Part shown: positions 56,819 through 64,000 of the stretch, piece by piece
How the letters are laid out: each line of letters begins with the position of its first letter
How positions within the stretch are numbered: position 1 is the first letter of the stretch
Origin: Erythrobacter sp. SCSIO 43205
GTDB taxonomy: Bacteria > Pseudomonadota > Alphaproteobacteria > Sphingomonadales > Sphingomonadaceae
Direction of reading: 5' to 3'
Length of the DNA: 64,000 nt
Assembly (NCBI RefSeq): GCF_019904235.1
Contig: NZ_CP063202.1
Coordinates: forward strand, 2,418,001-2,482,000
Notes under the pieces: model-generated
Databases searched by the model: none
What the model saw: the letters and a program-made list of their open reading frames with translations, nothing else
What the model was told of the DNA's origin: nothing
Program-made: the position numbers and the translations under genes

Positions 56819-57520
56819 ATGGCAAAGAATTCGAATATGCGCCTTTTTGCAAAATGGCACATCTGGCTTGGCTGGCTCGTCGGGGTTCCTATTGTCATGT
56901 GGCTTGCAAGCGGGCTTTTCATGACGATCAAGCCTATCGACGAAGTGCGCGGTGATCACCTGCGGGTAGCGGTCGAAGATGCCCCTCTCGTTGTCGCGGA
57001 CAGCGAGTTCGCGAACAGTGCCGATGCCGGGCTCAAAGAGATGCGCCTCGTCATGCAAGAGGGCCGCGCGGTGGCGCTGCTCACCACGCTCGACGGCACG
57101 GTCACCCGGATCGACTATGCTAGCGGAGAGCCAATTGCGCCTGTGACAGCCGAGAAGGCGCGCGCCATTGTTGCGCAGCACATCGTGGGCGGCAATAAAG
57201 TCACCTCCGTGCGCTTTTTCGAGGCCGATGAGGTGCCATTCGATTTTCGTCGCCCTCGCCCCGTTTGGCAAGTCACGCTGGAAGACGCGACCCACGTGTA
57301 CGTTGGGCGCGACACTGGAGAGATCGAAGCGGTGCGCACGCAGTGGTGGCGCTGGTTCGATTTCATGTGGGGCCTTCACATCATGGATCTGTCCGAGCGC
57401 GAGGCGACCAGTCACCCAATCCTGATCCTGTTCGCTGGGCTTTCACTCATCGGAGCTATTTTGGGCTGCATCCTGATGTTCCGCCGCCGCAAATCGCGGA
57501 TCAAGGCGCTCGCACCATGA
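56819..57520 (+). CDS. PepSY domain membrane protein
   Basis: A 233-residue protein with a membrane segment near residues 12-36 (WHIWLGWLVGVPIVMWLASGLF), a periplasmic PepSY-like region (about 100-180; EKARAIVAQHI, VYVGRDTGEIEAVR) and a second membrane segment close to the C-terminus. Such proteins are often linked with iron-reductase or siderophore uptake but none is seen nearby. The ATG at 56819 (MAKNSN) or at 56837 (MRLFAKWH) is possible. Its stop overlaps the ATG of the TRIC gene as ATGA, so they are coupled. Confidence 0.82.
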   Translation: MAKNSNMRLFAKWHIWLGWLVGVPIVMWLASGLFMTIKPIDEVRGDHLRVAVEDAPLVVADSEFANSADAGLKEMRLVMQEGRAVALLTTLDGTVTRIDYASGEPIAPVTAEKARAIVAQHIVGGNKVTSVRFFEADEVPFDFRRPRPVWQVTLEDATHVYVGRDTGEIEAVRTQWWRWFDFMWGLHIMDLSEREATSHPILILFAGLSLIGAILGCILMFRRRKSRIKALAP

Positions 57521-58212
57521 ACGAAACCGTCCTCACCCCCATCCTTGACTGGCTTGATGTCGCAGGGATTGCCGTCTTCGCACTGTCGGGCGCGCTGGTC
57601 GCTGCGCGCGAGCGACAAACATTTGTAACGATGGGCTTTTTCGCTCTGGTCACAGGCGTCGGAGGCGGGACAATCCGCGACCTTTTGATCGAGGCACCCG
57701 TCTTCTGGATGCACGACCCTTATGTCGCAGCTGTCTGCCTGGGCACGGCGCTGATAGTGTGGTTCACGCCGGTCACATGGTGGGATGGCAAGCTGCTTGA
57801 TTATGCCGATGCGCTAGGGCTTGCCGCCTATGCGGTTCTGGGCAGTGCAAAGGCGCTTGCCTACGGAATTCCGCCTGTGCCCGCTGCTCTGATGGGAGTC
57901 ATCACCGGCTGTGTTGGCGGGGTTATCCGCGATGTCGTGGCTGGACGGCCTTCGATCATCATGCAGCCTGAGCTTTACGTGACCGCCGCAGCATTAAGCG
58001 CCGCGATCACCGTAGGCGCGATGATGGCCCCGCTTGGAGTCAGCAATTGGGCAATCTGGATTGCGGCCTTTGTCGCAGGTTTCGCCTTGCGCGCCGCCGC
58101 CATTCGATTCGAAATGGGTCTTCCCAGTTATGGGGGGAAGGATGCCCCCTCCCCCACATCTGAACCCGATCAGTCGCGGAATTCTTCGCCCGGAAGCGGA
58201 CCGCCAGGATAG
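57517..58212 (+). CDS. TRIC/UPF0126 family membrane channel
   Basis: The protein has the UPF0126 duplicated layout: three membrane helices with GALVAARER and GVGGGTIRDLLI, then a second half with GSAKALAYG and GCVGGVIRDVV. Bacterial members are homologues of TRIC cation channels and one, YadS, also transports glycine, so the substrate is uncertain. The ATG at 57517 overlaps the PepSY stop; 231 residues is slightly longer than the family because of a polar tail (GKDAPSPTSEPDQSRNSSPG) which overlaps the end of the convergent gene by 43 bases. Confidence 0.88.
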   Translation: MNETVLTPILDWLDVAGIAVFALSGALVAARERQTFVTMGFFALVTGVGGGTIRDLLIEAPVFWMHDPYVAAVCLGTALIVWFTPVTWWDGKLLDYADALGLAAYAVLGSAKALAYGIPPVPAALMGVITGCVGGVIRDVVAGRPSIIMQPELYVTAAALSAAITVGAMMAPLGVSNWAIWIAAFVAGFALRAAAIRFEMGLPSYGGKDAPSPTSEPDQSRNSSPGSGPPG

Positions 58213-59057
58213 GCGGGCAGTCGCTCGTCATCGGGATTGATCGCGATATTGGAGCCGTTTGTGCCACCCATATCAGTCGGATCAATCGCCAGATCAGGGC
58301 GGGTCGTGCCGCCTACATTGGCGCGTGCGCTGGCATAGCGATTGTCGGACAATTGTCCTTCGGCACGGGCAAAACTTTGCGTGCTGCCGAGCGAAGAGAC
58401 ACCCACGCTGCGGCCATAATCAATGCCGGAGATGCGGCCTGAATTGTCAATCTGGCAAGAGAAACCGGAGCCATCGAAAAGCGAGCCTGTTACGATCCAG
58501 CCAGAGCCAACGCGGCTTGCGCCATCGACGCTGTCAACGCGGATGTCCTGCTCGATTTCGTTGAGGCACATGGAAACGGCATTGTCGATGCCAGAGCCGC
58601 TGGTGGTGGAACGCACAGTGCTGCGGCGGTTTTCGGGCCGATAGCGATAATCACGCTCGCGCTCGACCACGACAACTTCGCGCTCACGCTTGCGATTGTT
58701 GTTCGCAGCGCTCGCAATGGCGGCGATCCCGCCAAGAATGGCAACGCCAGCGATCACATCGCCCGCGCTAACGCCCCGGCGGTGACGACGATAACCGCGC
58801 CAGCCCCCACGCCAGCCATAGCGGCCATATTCCTGCACAGTGTCAGCGCCCGGCGTGCGAGGCCCCAACGCATCAAGAGCGGTCGCACCCGTGGTGCTTG
58901 CGGTGGCTTGAGCGATAAATCCGGTCGCATAACCGGCTGTAGCAACCGGCGCCATTTCGGCGGCTTGCGCCTGTGCCGGAGTCAATGCGAGAGACGATGC
59001 GGCCAGCAGGCTTGCCCAAGCCGCCTTTTTGCCTGCAAATCGGTTTTGGTGAGCCAT
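58170..59057 (-). CDS. Exported glycine-zipper-like protein, paralogue of next gene
   Basis: The 295-residue protein has a signal peptide (ASLLAASSLALTPAQAQA), a glycine/arginine-rich stretch (YGRYGWRGGWRGYRRHRRG), a helix GDVIAGVAILGGIAAIASAA, and then a charged middle and a C-terminal half with repeats (ARANVGGTTRPDLAID). Strong GGAGGGGG precedes the ATG at 59057. Its GVSAGDVIAGVAILGGIAAI matches the GVDAGDVIAGAVIIGGIAAL of the next gene, so they are paralogues. Function unknown; possibly a periplasmic or outer-membrane protein. Its end overlaps the TRIC gene by 43 bases, tail to tail. Confidence 0.78.
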   Translation of the reverse strand: MAHQNRFAGKKAAWASLLAASSLALTPAQAQAAEMAPVATAGYATGFIAQATASTTGATALDALGPRTPGADTVQEYGRYGWRGGWRGYRRHRRGVSAGDVIAGVAILGGIAAIASAANNNRKREREVVVVERERDYRYRPENRRSTVRSTTSGSGIDNAVSMCLNEIEQDIRVDSVDGASRVGSGWIVTGSLFDGSGFSCQIDNSGRISGIDYGRSVGVSSLGSTQSFARAEGQLSDNRYASARANVGGTTRPDLAIDPTDMGGTNGSNIAINPDDERLPAYPGGPLPGEEFRD

Positions 59058-59194
59058 AAGCCCCCTCCTGTTGTTGTCAGTTTGAGGATGCGCCCACCAA
59101 ACGCCCCTATAATGCAAACATAGTTAGGCGGCCCAGGCTTACGCAAGCCTGAACCGCCCTGGTGGGAAAGGTTAGAGGGTATTCAAGCGGTTCA

Positions 59195-59731
59195 TCAAAG
59201 TCCGCGGATACCGCGGAAGTCGATTTGTGGTCGGCCGCGTCCTTCGACGTAGCAGGTAAACTTGCCGCGATCATATCCACGGTTGCCATAGCCGTATCCG
59301 CGTCCTTGCAAGCCCTGCACTTCCATGCGGCCCTTGACGCGCCAGCCGTAGCGGGTGCGGTCAATGTCGCGGATTTCGGTCACGTCGGCGTAGCGATAAC
59401 CCCCGAAACGGCTCGCCTGACGTTCTGCGACGCGGATGCAGCGTTCGATGGCGCGCTGGCCGCCGCCGCGGTTATAGGCATAGCCATTATTGTAGCGGGT
59501 TCCACGGTAATCACCGCGATAATCGCGGTCGTTCTTGCTAAATGCACCTGCCAGAGCAGCGATGCCGCCGATGATAACGGCGCCGGCGATCACGTCGCCT
59601 GCATCAACACCGCGATCACGGCCACGGTCAGCCATGGCAGGGGTTGCAGATGCCAGGGCCATCGCGCCAGCCGCGCCGGTCGCAATAGTCCCGAGCGTGC
59701 CCTTTTTGAGTTTCTGGGTGAGTTTCGTCAT
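59195..59731 (-). CDS. Exported glycine-zipper-like protein
   Basis: A 178-residue protein with a signal peptide (GTIATGAAGAMALASATPAMA), a short hydrophobic GDVIAGAVIIGGIAALAGAF helix, an Arg/Asp/Tyr/Gly-rich part (DRDYRGDYRGTRYNNGYAYN), and a C-terminal domain with two cysteines (in RCIRVAE and KFTCYVEG). It resembles the preceding gene (58170-59057) in the glycine helix and in the cysteine layout. I start at 59731, with GAGGA 8 bases upstream; the ATG at 59740 is an alternative. Function unknown. Confidence 0.8.
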   Translation of the reverse strand: MTKLTQKLKKGTLGTIATGAAGAMALASATPAMADRGRDRGVDAGDVIAGAVIIGGIAALAGAFSKNDRDYRGDYRGTRYNNGYAYNRGGGQRAIERCIRVAERQASRFGGYRYADVTEIRDIDRTRYGWRVKGRMEVQGLQGRGYGYGNRGYDRGKFTCYVEGRGRPQIDFRGIRGL

Positions 59732-59924
59732 TGGGTTCATCCTCGGGTTCTTCAGTTGGCGGGACCATTCCCGTTCACTGTGAAACCCTTTTAGATGAAC
59801 GAAGATGAGGTGATTCTGAGCGAGCCTTGCAGGAGATGTTCAGGTAAGGGGTGTCTTTTATGAACGGCAATTCACTCAACCTCGCTTACGGAGGTATTTC
59901 ATCAACTAAACCCCCTGTTGCGGC

Positions 59925-61349
59925 TTACTCCTCCAAGGCTGCCAGCACATCTCTGGTGAAGGCTGCGATGTCGAAGCGCGTGCCCACCATATCCTCACCC
60001 CGACGCACAATGACGACGTCGCGTGAGGGCACGACGACGATGTATTGCCCCCGATTACCTGCCGCGAGGATTGTGTCTTCAGGCACTCCCTCTTCCTTAT
60101 CAAGAAGCCACCAGCCCGCGCCGTAGCCCCAACTGCGCCCCTCAGGCTGAGGGCCGCTTGGCGCAGAGACATAGTCGAGCCAGCCTTCTGGAAGGATGCG
60201 CGTGCCATCGCGGAGCACGCCGTCGTTGAGGTAAAGCTCGCCCAGATCGGCGAGATCGGGCGCGGTGGACCAGACTTGGCTTGAGAGGATGTAATCGCCT
60301 GCCCAATCCGTTTCGGCAACGGTGTGATCCATACCAACCGCCTCAAAGAACTTTGCCGGATCGAAATCCTCGTGCCGGTCTGTCACTGCCTTAACTGCCA
60401 TGAGCGTGTCATTGTTCGCATAGCGGTAATGCGTGCCCGGCTTGTAGATGAGAGGCCAATCGGTGGCGGTTTCCTCAACCAATGCGCCGCCCGCATAGAG
60501 CGGATCGGTGCGATTGCCAGGCGTATCGGAATAACGGCCCGATGCCATGCGCAGGAGGTGGTCGATGGTAATCTGCCGCCTTGCATCCCAGCGCCATTCA
60601 TCGCGCACGAGCCGGTCGTTCACATCAACGAGCCCCTTGTGCACCGCCACGCCAACAAGCGTCGCCGCTATGCTCTTGGCAACCGACCATGTGCGTTGAG
60701 GGGTATTGGCGCTAAAACCCGGCGCATAAGCCTCAAGATCAAGGTCACGTTCGCCGGTATCGCTCCATTGGCGGATGACAATGGCCGTCGTGCGCCCTTC
60801 CCCATAGGCATTGCCCATCGCCCCTCCAGTCGCCCGGTCGATGGCTTCCAGGCCGGCGGCTCCGTAGCGATCCATGTTTATATTGTCTTCGGTAAGCCAC
60901 GGCTGCGCAGAGGGAGGCTGTACCTCCTCAGTAGCGATCGCGCCGGCCACTCCCATCGTCTCCGGCATACTCGGCTCAAGACCAATGGGCGCAAGCCTGC
61001 AACCGCTCTTCCATTCCGCTTCGGCAAAACGCGGGGGCATATCATCGGCCCAATCGACTTCGACATGGGCGACATAGCCATCACCGCCACGCAGCACGCG
61101 GTAATCAAGGTCGCGCACGATGGGATCGATGGCGAAATAGACCCCGGTCAGTTCCCATTCGTGGACGCTTTCTTCGGTGCGTGTGACGCCGTTGGCCTCT
61201 GCATTCGCAATCGCGCTGCATAGGAAAAGCGCCTTATACCCTGCTGCCAGTGCAAGGTTGTAGCGTTCATCAAGGCGCTCCTGGGCGGACTGTGCGGTGG
61301 CAGCGGCGCTGAGAGTGAGGGCGGCTGCGGCTAAGATGAGCTTCTTCAT
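59925..61349 (-). CDS. Serine hydrolase (class C beta-lactamase/penicillin-binding-protein-like)
   Basis: The 474-residue protein has a signal peptide (MKKLILAAAALTLSAAATAQS) and a beta-lactamase/DD-peptidase-like domain: the SxxK motif TWSVAKSIAATLVG and the YxN motif YRYANND are visible; the third motif is not obvious. Residues about 20-140 are an extra N-terminal part of unknown kind with two cysteines (FLCSAIA, SGCRLA). Members range from esterases to D-aminopeptidases; a true beta-lactamase is not claimed. It is convergent with nothing; rplQ follows upstream after the repeat. Confidence 0.85.
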   Translation of the reverse strand: MKKLILAAAALTLSAAATAQSAQERLDERYNLALAAGYKALFLCSAIANAEANGVTRTEESVHEWELTGVYFAIDPIVRDLDYRVLRGGDGYVAHVEVDWADDMPPRFAEAEWKSGCRLAPIGLEPSMPETMGVAGAIATEEVQPPSAQPWLTEDNINMDRYGAAGLEAIDRATGGAMGNAYGEGRTTAIVIRQWSDTGERDLDLEAYAPGFSANTPQRTWSVAKSIAATLVGVAVHKGLVDVNDRLVRDEWRWDARRQITIDHLLRMASGRYSDTPGNRTDPLYAGGALVEETATDWPLIYKPGTHYRYANNDTLMAVKAVTDRHEDFDPAKFFEAVGMDHTVAETDWAGDYILSSQVWSTAPDLADLGELYLNDGVLRDGTRILPEGWLDYVSAPSGPQPEGRSWGYGAGWWLLDKEEGVPEDTILAAGNRGQYIVVVPSRDVVIVRRGEDMVGTRFDIAAFTRDVLAALEE

Positions 61350-61384
61350 GACCGTTACCGTAAGCCTGCGCGCCCAAAAGAAAA

Positions 61385-61420
61385 GGGCCCGCTAGGAATG
61401 CTCCTGCGGGCCCATTTTTC
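61385..61420 (-). terminator. Rho-independent terminator after rplQ
   Basis: GGGCCCGC (61385-61392) and GCGGGCCC (61406-61413) form an 8-bp stem with a 13-base loop. On the minus strand it is followed by TTTTCTTTTG, and on the plus strand by ATTTTTC, so it may work both ways. It ends the alpha operon (rpsM-rpsK-rpoA-rplQ). Confidence 0.75.
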
Positions 61421-61430
61421 TGTGCGTGCG

Positions 61431-61492
61431 CTCCGGACTTGATCCGGAGCCCATCTTCAAAGGCCGGAGATGGATTCCTGCTTTCGCAGGAA
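61431..61492. repeat. Palindromic repeat pair after rplQ
   Basis: CTCCGGACTTGATCCGGAG at 61431-61449 and TGGATTCCTGCTTTCGCAGG (then AA) at 61471-61492 are two hairpins between rplQ and the terminator. The second resembles the CTGGA-type right units at 46679 and 52236 in layout. Confidence 0.75.
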
Positions 61493-61504
61493 AACACGGC
61501 TGAC

Positions 61505-61939
61505 TTACGCAGCAGCTTCTGCTTCTGCGTATTCGTCAACTTGGCTCATGTCAGGACCGGAATCCAGGCCGCGAGCGTCTTCGTCGCGGTCGACGAGCTC
61601 GATGATGGCCATTTCAGCAGCATCCGATGCACGTGGGCCAGCTTTGACAACGCGGGTGTAGCCACCGTCGCGGTCTTTATAACGCTCAGCCAGAACGTCG
61701 AACAGCTTCTTCAGCTGTGTTTCGTCCTGAAGCTTGCTCATCGCAAGGCGACGGTTGGAAAGACCACCGCGCTTGGCCAGCGTGATAAGCTTTTCGATGT
61801 ACGGACGCAGTTCTTTCGCCTTCGCGCGGGTCGTGATGATTTGCTCATGCTTGATGAGGTTCGCCGACATATTGCGGAAGAGAGCCTTACGGTGGCCCGA
61901 TTTACGCGAAAGCTTACGCTGTGAAATTCCGTGACGCAT
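61505..61939 (-). CDS. rplQ: 50S ribosomal protein L17
   Basis: L17 sits at the exit of the ribosomal tunnel. The protein starts [24 protein letters not shown] and holds [22 protein letters not shown], both typical; the C-terminal 30 residues are a longer acidic tail ([18 protein letters not shown]) as in other Alphaproteobacteria. It is last in the operon, 162 bases after rpoA, with a palindromic repeat in the gap. Confidence 0.98.
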   Translation of the reverse strand: MRHGISQRKLSRKSGHRKALFRNMSANLIKHEQIITTRAKAKELRPYIEKLITLAKRGGLSNRRLAMSKLQDETQLKKLFDVLAERYKDRDGGYTRVVKAGPRASDAAEMAIIELVDRDEDARGLDSGPDMSQVDEYAEAEAAA

Positions 61940-62020
61940 TGTATTTTCCTTGTTTGTAAAGGGCCCGTATCAGGTAGCCCAGTGCTGGTCCGATTTAGGG
62001 CACCGAACCTTTGCCCTTCC

Positions 62021-62095
62021 CGTCATTCCGGCGAAGGCCGGAATCCAGTTCCGAGCTTTCGCCAGTCTGGACCCCGGCCTACGCCGGGGTGACGG
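62021..62095. repeat. Palindromic repeat pair between rpoA and rplQ
   Basis: The left unit (62021-62048) reads CGTCATTCCGGCGAAGGCCG and continues GAATCCAG; the right unit (62067-62095) reads CTGGACCCCGGCCTACGCCG and continues GGGTGACGG. This facing pair sits inside the alpha operon, between two genes that are normally adjacent and co-transcribed, and could form a strong hairpin in the mRNA. Confidence 0.9.
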
Positions 62096-62101
62096 TGGTA
62101 G

Positions 62102-63157
62102 TTAGCCAAGCAGCTCTTGTTCCAACTTCTTGGCCATTTCTTCGATGTTCTCAGGCGGCCATCCGGGGATGTCCATTCCGAGGCGCAGACCCATGGAAGA
62201 CAGCACTTCCTTGATCTCATTGAGCGACTTGCGGCCAAAGTTTGGCGTGCGCAGCATCTCGGCTTCGGTCTTTTGAACCAGATCGCCGATGTAGATGATG
62301 TTGTCGTTCTTGAGGCAGTTTGCCGAACGCACCGAAAGCTCAAGCTCGTCGACCTTCTTCAAGAGGTAACGGTTAAGCTGGTTGGCATCGTCCTCTTGCG
62401 GGGTCGCTGCCTGACCGATCATTGCGCTTTGTGGCTGTGGAATGCCGTCTTCGAAGTGGACGAACAAGGTGAGCTGGTCTTGAAGGATGCGTGCAGCATA
62501 AGCCACGGCATCTTCCGGGGTCACAGTGCCATCGGTTTCGACAGTGAGGCTGAGCTTGTCGTAGTCGAGCTCTTGACCGACACGCGCGTTCTCTACCTTA
62601 TAGCTCACCTGACGAACAGGCGAATAAAGCGAGTCCACAGGGATGAGGCCAATCGGCGCATCAGCCGGACGGTTTTGAACAGCAGGAGCGTAGCCTTTGC
62701 CCACGTCAGCGGTCAGCTCCATATTGAGCGTCGCGCCTTCGTCGAGATGGCACAGGACGAGATCCTTGTTCATCACTTCGATGTCGCCGGTCACGGCAAT
62801 ATCGCCTGCTTTAACAGTCGCAGGACCGGTTACAGAAAGCTGGAGACGCTTTGGCCCCTCACCTTCCATTTTAAGAGCGATTTGCTTTACGTTGAGGACC
62901 ATATCGGTGATGTCCTCACGCACACCTGCGAGCGATGAGAATTCGTGCAGCACGTTCTCAATCTTGATCGAGGTGATTGCCGCGCCCTGAAGCGACGACA
63001 AAAGCACACGGCGCAGCGCATTGCCCAAAGTCAGACCAAAGCCGCGTTCCAGCGGTTCGGCGACGAAAGTGGTCTTGCGCTGTTTGTCGCCACCTTCCTT
63101 GATTTCGAGAGCGTTGGGTTTCTTCAGTTCCTGCCAGTTCTTCATATTGACGGACAT
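62102..63157 (-). CDS. rpoA: DNA-directed RNA polymerase subunit alpha
   Basis: The alpha subunit dimerises to begin polymerase assembly. It has the N-terminal domain ([28 protein letters not shown], with [15 protein letters not shown]) and the C-terminal UP-element-binding domain ([47 protein letters not shown]). The 351 residues fit Alphaproteobacteria. It follows rpsK by 130 bases and is followed by rplQ. Confidence 0.98.
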   Translation of the reverse strand: MSVNMKNWQELKKPNALEIKEGGDKQRKTTFVAEPLERGFGLTLGNALRRVLLSSLQGAAITSIKIENVLHEFSSLAGVREDITDMVLNVKQIALKMEGEGPKRLQLSVTGPATVKAGDIAVTGDIEVMNKDLVLCHLDEGATLNMELTADVGKGYAPAVQNRPADAPIGLIPVDSLYSPVRQVSYKVENARVGQELDYDKLSLTVETDGTVTPEDAVAYAARILQDQLTLFVHFEDGIPQPQSAMIGQAATPQEDDANQLNRYLLKKVDELELSVRSANCLKNDNIIYIGDLVQKTEAEMLRTPNFGRKSLNEIKEVLSSMGLRLGMDIPGWPPENIEEMAKKLEQELLG

Positions 63158-63287
63158 GGATTTCCCCTAAGTCGCTTACGTTAGCGGGTTGATTTAAAGT
63201 TCGGACTCAAAGCGCTCGTCAGCATCTGTGAGCCCGTTGAAGGAGCAGCGGCCGCCGCCCCTTGGGTGGGATCAAACGTCAGCCGGA

Positions 63288-63677
63288 TTAGACGCGGCGA
63301 CGCTTGGAAGGACGCACACCGTTGTGCGGGATCGGCGTCACGTCGCGGATTGACGTGATATTGAAGCCAACAGCTGCAAGACCGCGAAGCGCGCTCTCAC
63401 GGCCTGAACCTGGGCCCTTCACTTCAACTTCCAGCGTGCGCACACCGTGCTCGGCTGCTTTCTTGCCCGCATCATCCGCTGCGACCTGCGCTGCGTATGG
63501 GGTGGACTTACGGCTGCCTTTGAAGCCCATCATACCAGCAGAGGACCAGCTGATCGCATTGCCTTGTGCATCGGTGATGGTGATCATCGTGTTGTTGAAG
63601 CTTGCATTGATGTGAGCAACACCAGAGGTGATGTTCTTTCTGTCGCGGCGCCTTACTTTGCCGGGTTCGCGTGCCAT
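63288..63677 (-). CDS. rpsK: 30S ribosomal protein S11
   Basis: S11 binds the platform of the small subunit. The protein of 129 residues shows the usual [60 protein letters not shown] and [20 protein letters not shown]. It lies 63 bases downstream of rpsM. Confidence 0.98.
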   Translation of the reverse strand: MAREPGKVRRRDRKNITSGVAHINASFNNTMITITDAQGNAISWSSAGMMGFKGSRKSTPYAAQVAADDAGKKAAEHGVRTLEVEVKGPGSGRESALRGLAAVGFNITSIRDVTPIPHNGVRPSKRRRV

Positions 63678-63740
63678 TTCATATATTCCTTTAACTCGTC
63701 AGAAGAGTGCTTGAACGCAGGGCCAAAAAGCCCGGCCAGC

Positions 63741-64000
63741 TTACTTCTTCTTGCCTGCAATCGGCTTGGCCTTACCCTTGCGGGTGCGGGCATTGGTGTG
63801 AGTGCGCTGCCCGCGAACGGGGAGCTGGTTACGGTGACGAAGGCCACGGTAAGAACGCAGGTCCATCAGACGCTTGATGTTCATCGCGGTGTTGCGACGA
63901 AGGTCGCCTTCCACCGTGTAATCAGCATCAATCGTTTCACGAATGCGCAAAACTTCCTCATCGGTGAGGTCTTGCACACGAGTAGTGTGAGAAATGCCCA
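63741..64000 (-). CDS. rpsM: 30S ribosomal protein S13, cut by window edge
   Basis: Only the C-terminal part of about 86 residues is in the window. The frame is open to the last base ([16 protein letters not shown] at the edge), so the start lies beyond it. The visible part has the S13 C-terminal motifs [30 protein letters not shown] and a basic end. S13 contacts the head of the 30S subunit and the initiator tRNA. It is the first visible gene of the alpha operon. Confidence 0.97.
   Translation of the reverse strand, partial: GISHTTRVQDLTDEEVLRIRETIDADYTVEGDLRRNTAMNIKRLMDLRSYRGLRHRNQLPVRGQRTHTNARTRKGKAKPIAGKKK

Overview
The window looks like a chromosomal stretch of an alphaproteobacterium of the order Sphingomonadales, most likely an Erythrobacteraceae member (Erythrobacter-like). 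I infer this from the G+C-rich codon use, CckA, SOS boxes of the alphaproteobacterial GTTC-N7-GTTC type in front of uvrA and (one mismatch) recA, a Coq4-type protein, the mdh-sucD-sucA-sucB-lpdA cluster, and dispersed intergenic palindromes of the CGTCATCCCGGC type. No rRNA, tRNA, CRISPR array, integrase or complete insertion sequence was found.

Layout. 1-9.1 kb: end of a Kef-type antiporter, then alaS, recA, the hybrid kinase cckA, a DUF2062 membrane protein and smpB, nearly all on the minus strand. 9.2-18.2 kb: a zinc acylase, dapA, a lytic transglycosylase, greB, an exported protein, rlmN, a methyltransferase and a MOSC protein in a tight plus-strand run, then a glycine-zipper protein and PhzF. 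18.2-27.9 kb: a pteridine-reductase-like SDR, a cytochrome b561 and a sulfite-oxidase-like molybdoenzyme in one overlapping operon, DUF1801, a cyclopropane fatty-acid synthase, an acyltransferase, an M23 peptidase, argG, a gene-poor 1.1 kb and an RlpA-like protein. 27.9-33.9 kb: an accessory-looking stretch with a phage-terminase-like HTH protein, a repeat island and a low-G+C two-gene cassette (AAA ATPase plus PD-(D/E)XK-like nuclease), ending at uvrA with its SOS box. 34.1-43 kb: a large RTX/beta-helix protein with an internal duplication, an unrecognised 552-residue protein, a SleB-type cell-wall hydrolase, a small conserved protein and a Coq4 family protein. 43-58 kb: a GGDEF-EAL protein and the TCA-cycle cluster mdh, sucD, sucA, sucB, a methyltransferase and lpdA, interrupted by two near-identically organised cassettes, each a small GIY-YIG protein gene framed by palindromic repeats; then a reduced SEDS-like membrane protein, an amidase, a PepSY protein and a TRIC-type membrane protein. 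58-64 kb: two related exported glycine-zipper proteins, a serine hydrolase and the end of the ribosomal alpha operon (rpsM, rpsK, rpoA, rplQ).

The two most interesting signals are the ATPase/nuclease pair at 29058-30799, a candidate anti-phage system that I cannot place in a named type, and the GIY-YIG/palindrome cassettes at 46239-46706 and 47631-48074, which look like a repeat-associated mobile unit comparable in logic to REP/RAYT elements. Related palindromes without a GIY-YIG gene occur at 28738, 52198, 61431 and 62021. Several starts were moved from the longest reading frame to an internal start on the basis of ribosome binding sites, gene overlaps and family length; these choices are given entry by entry.
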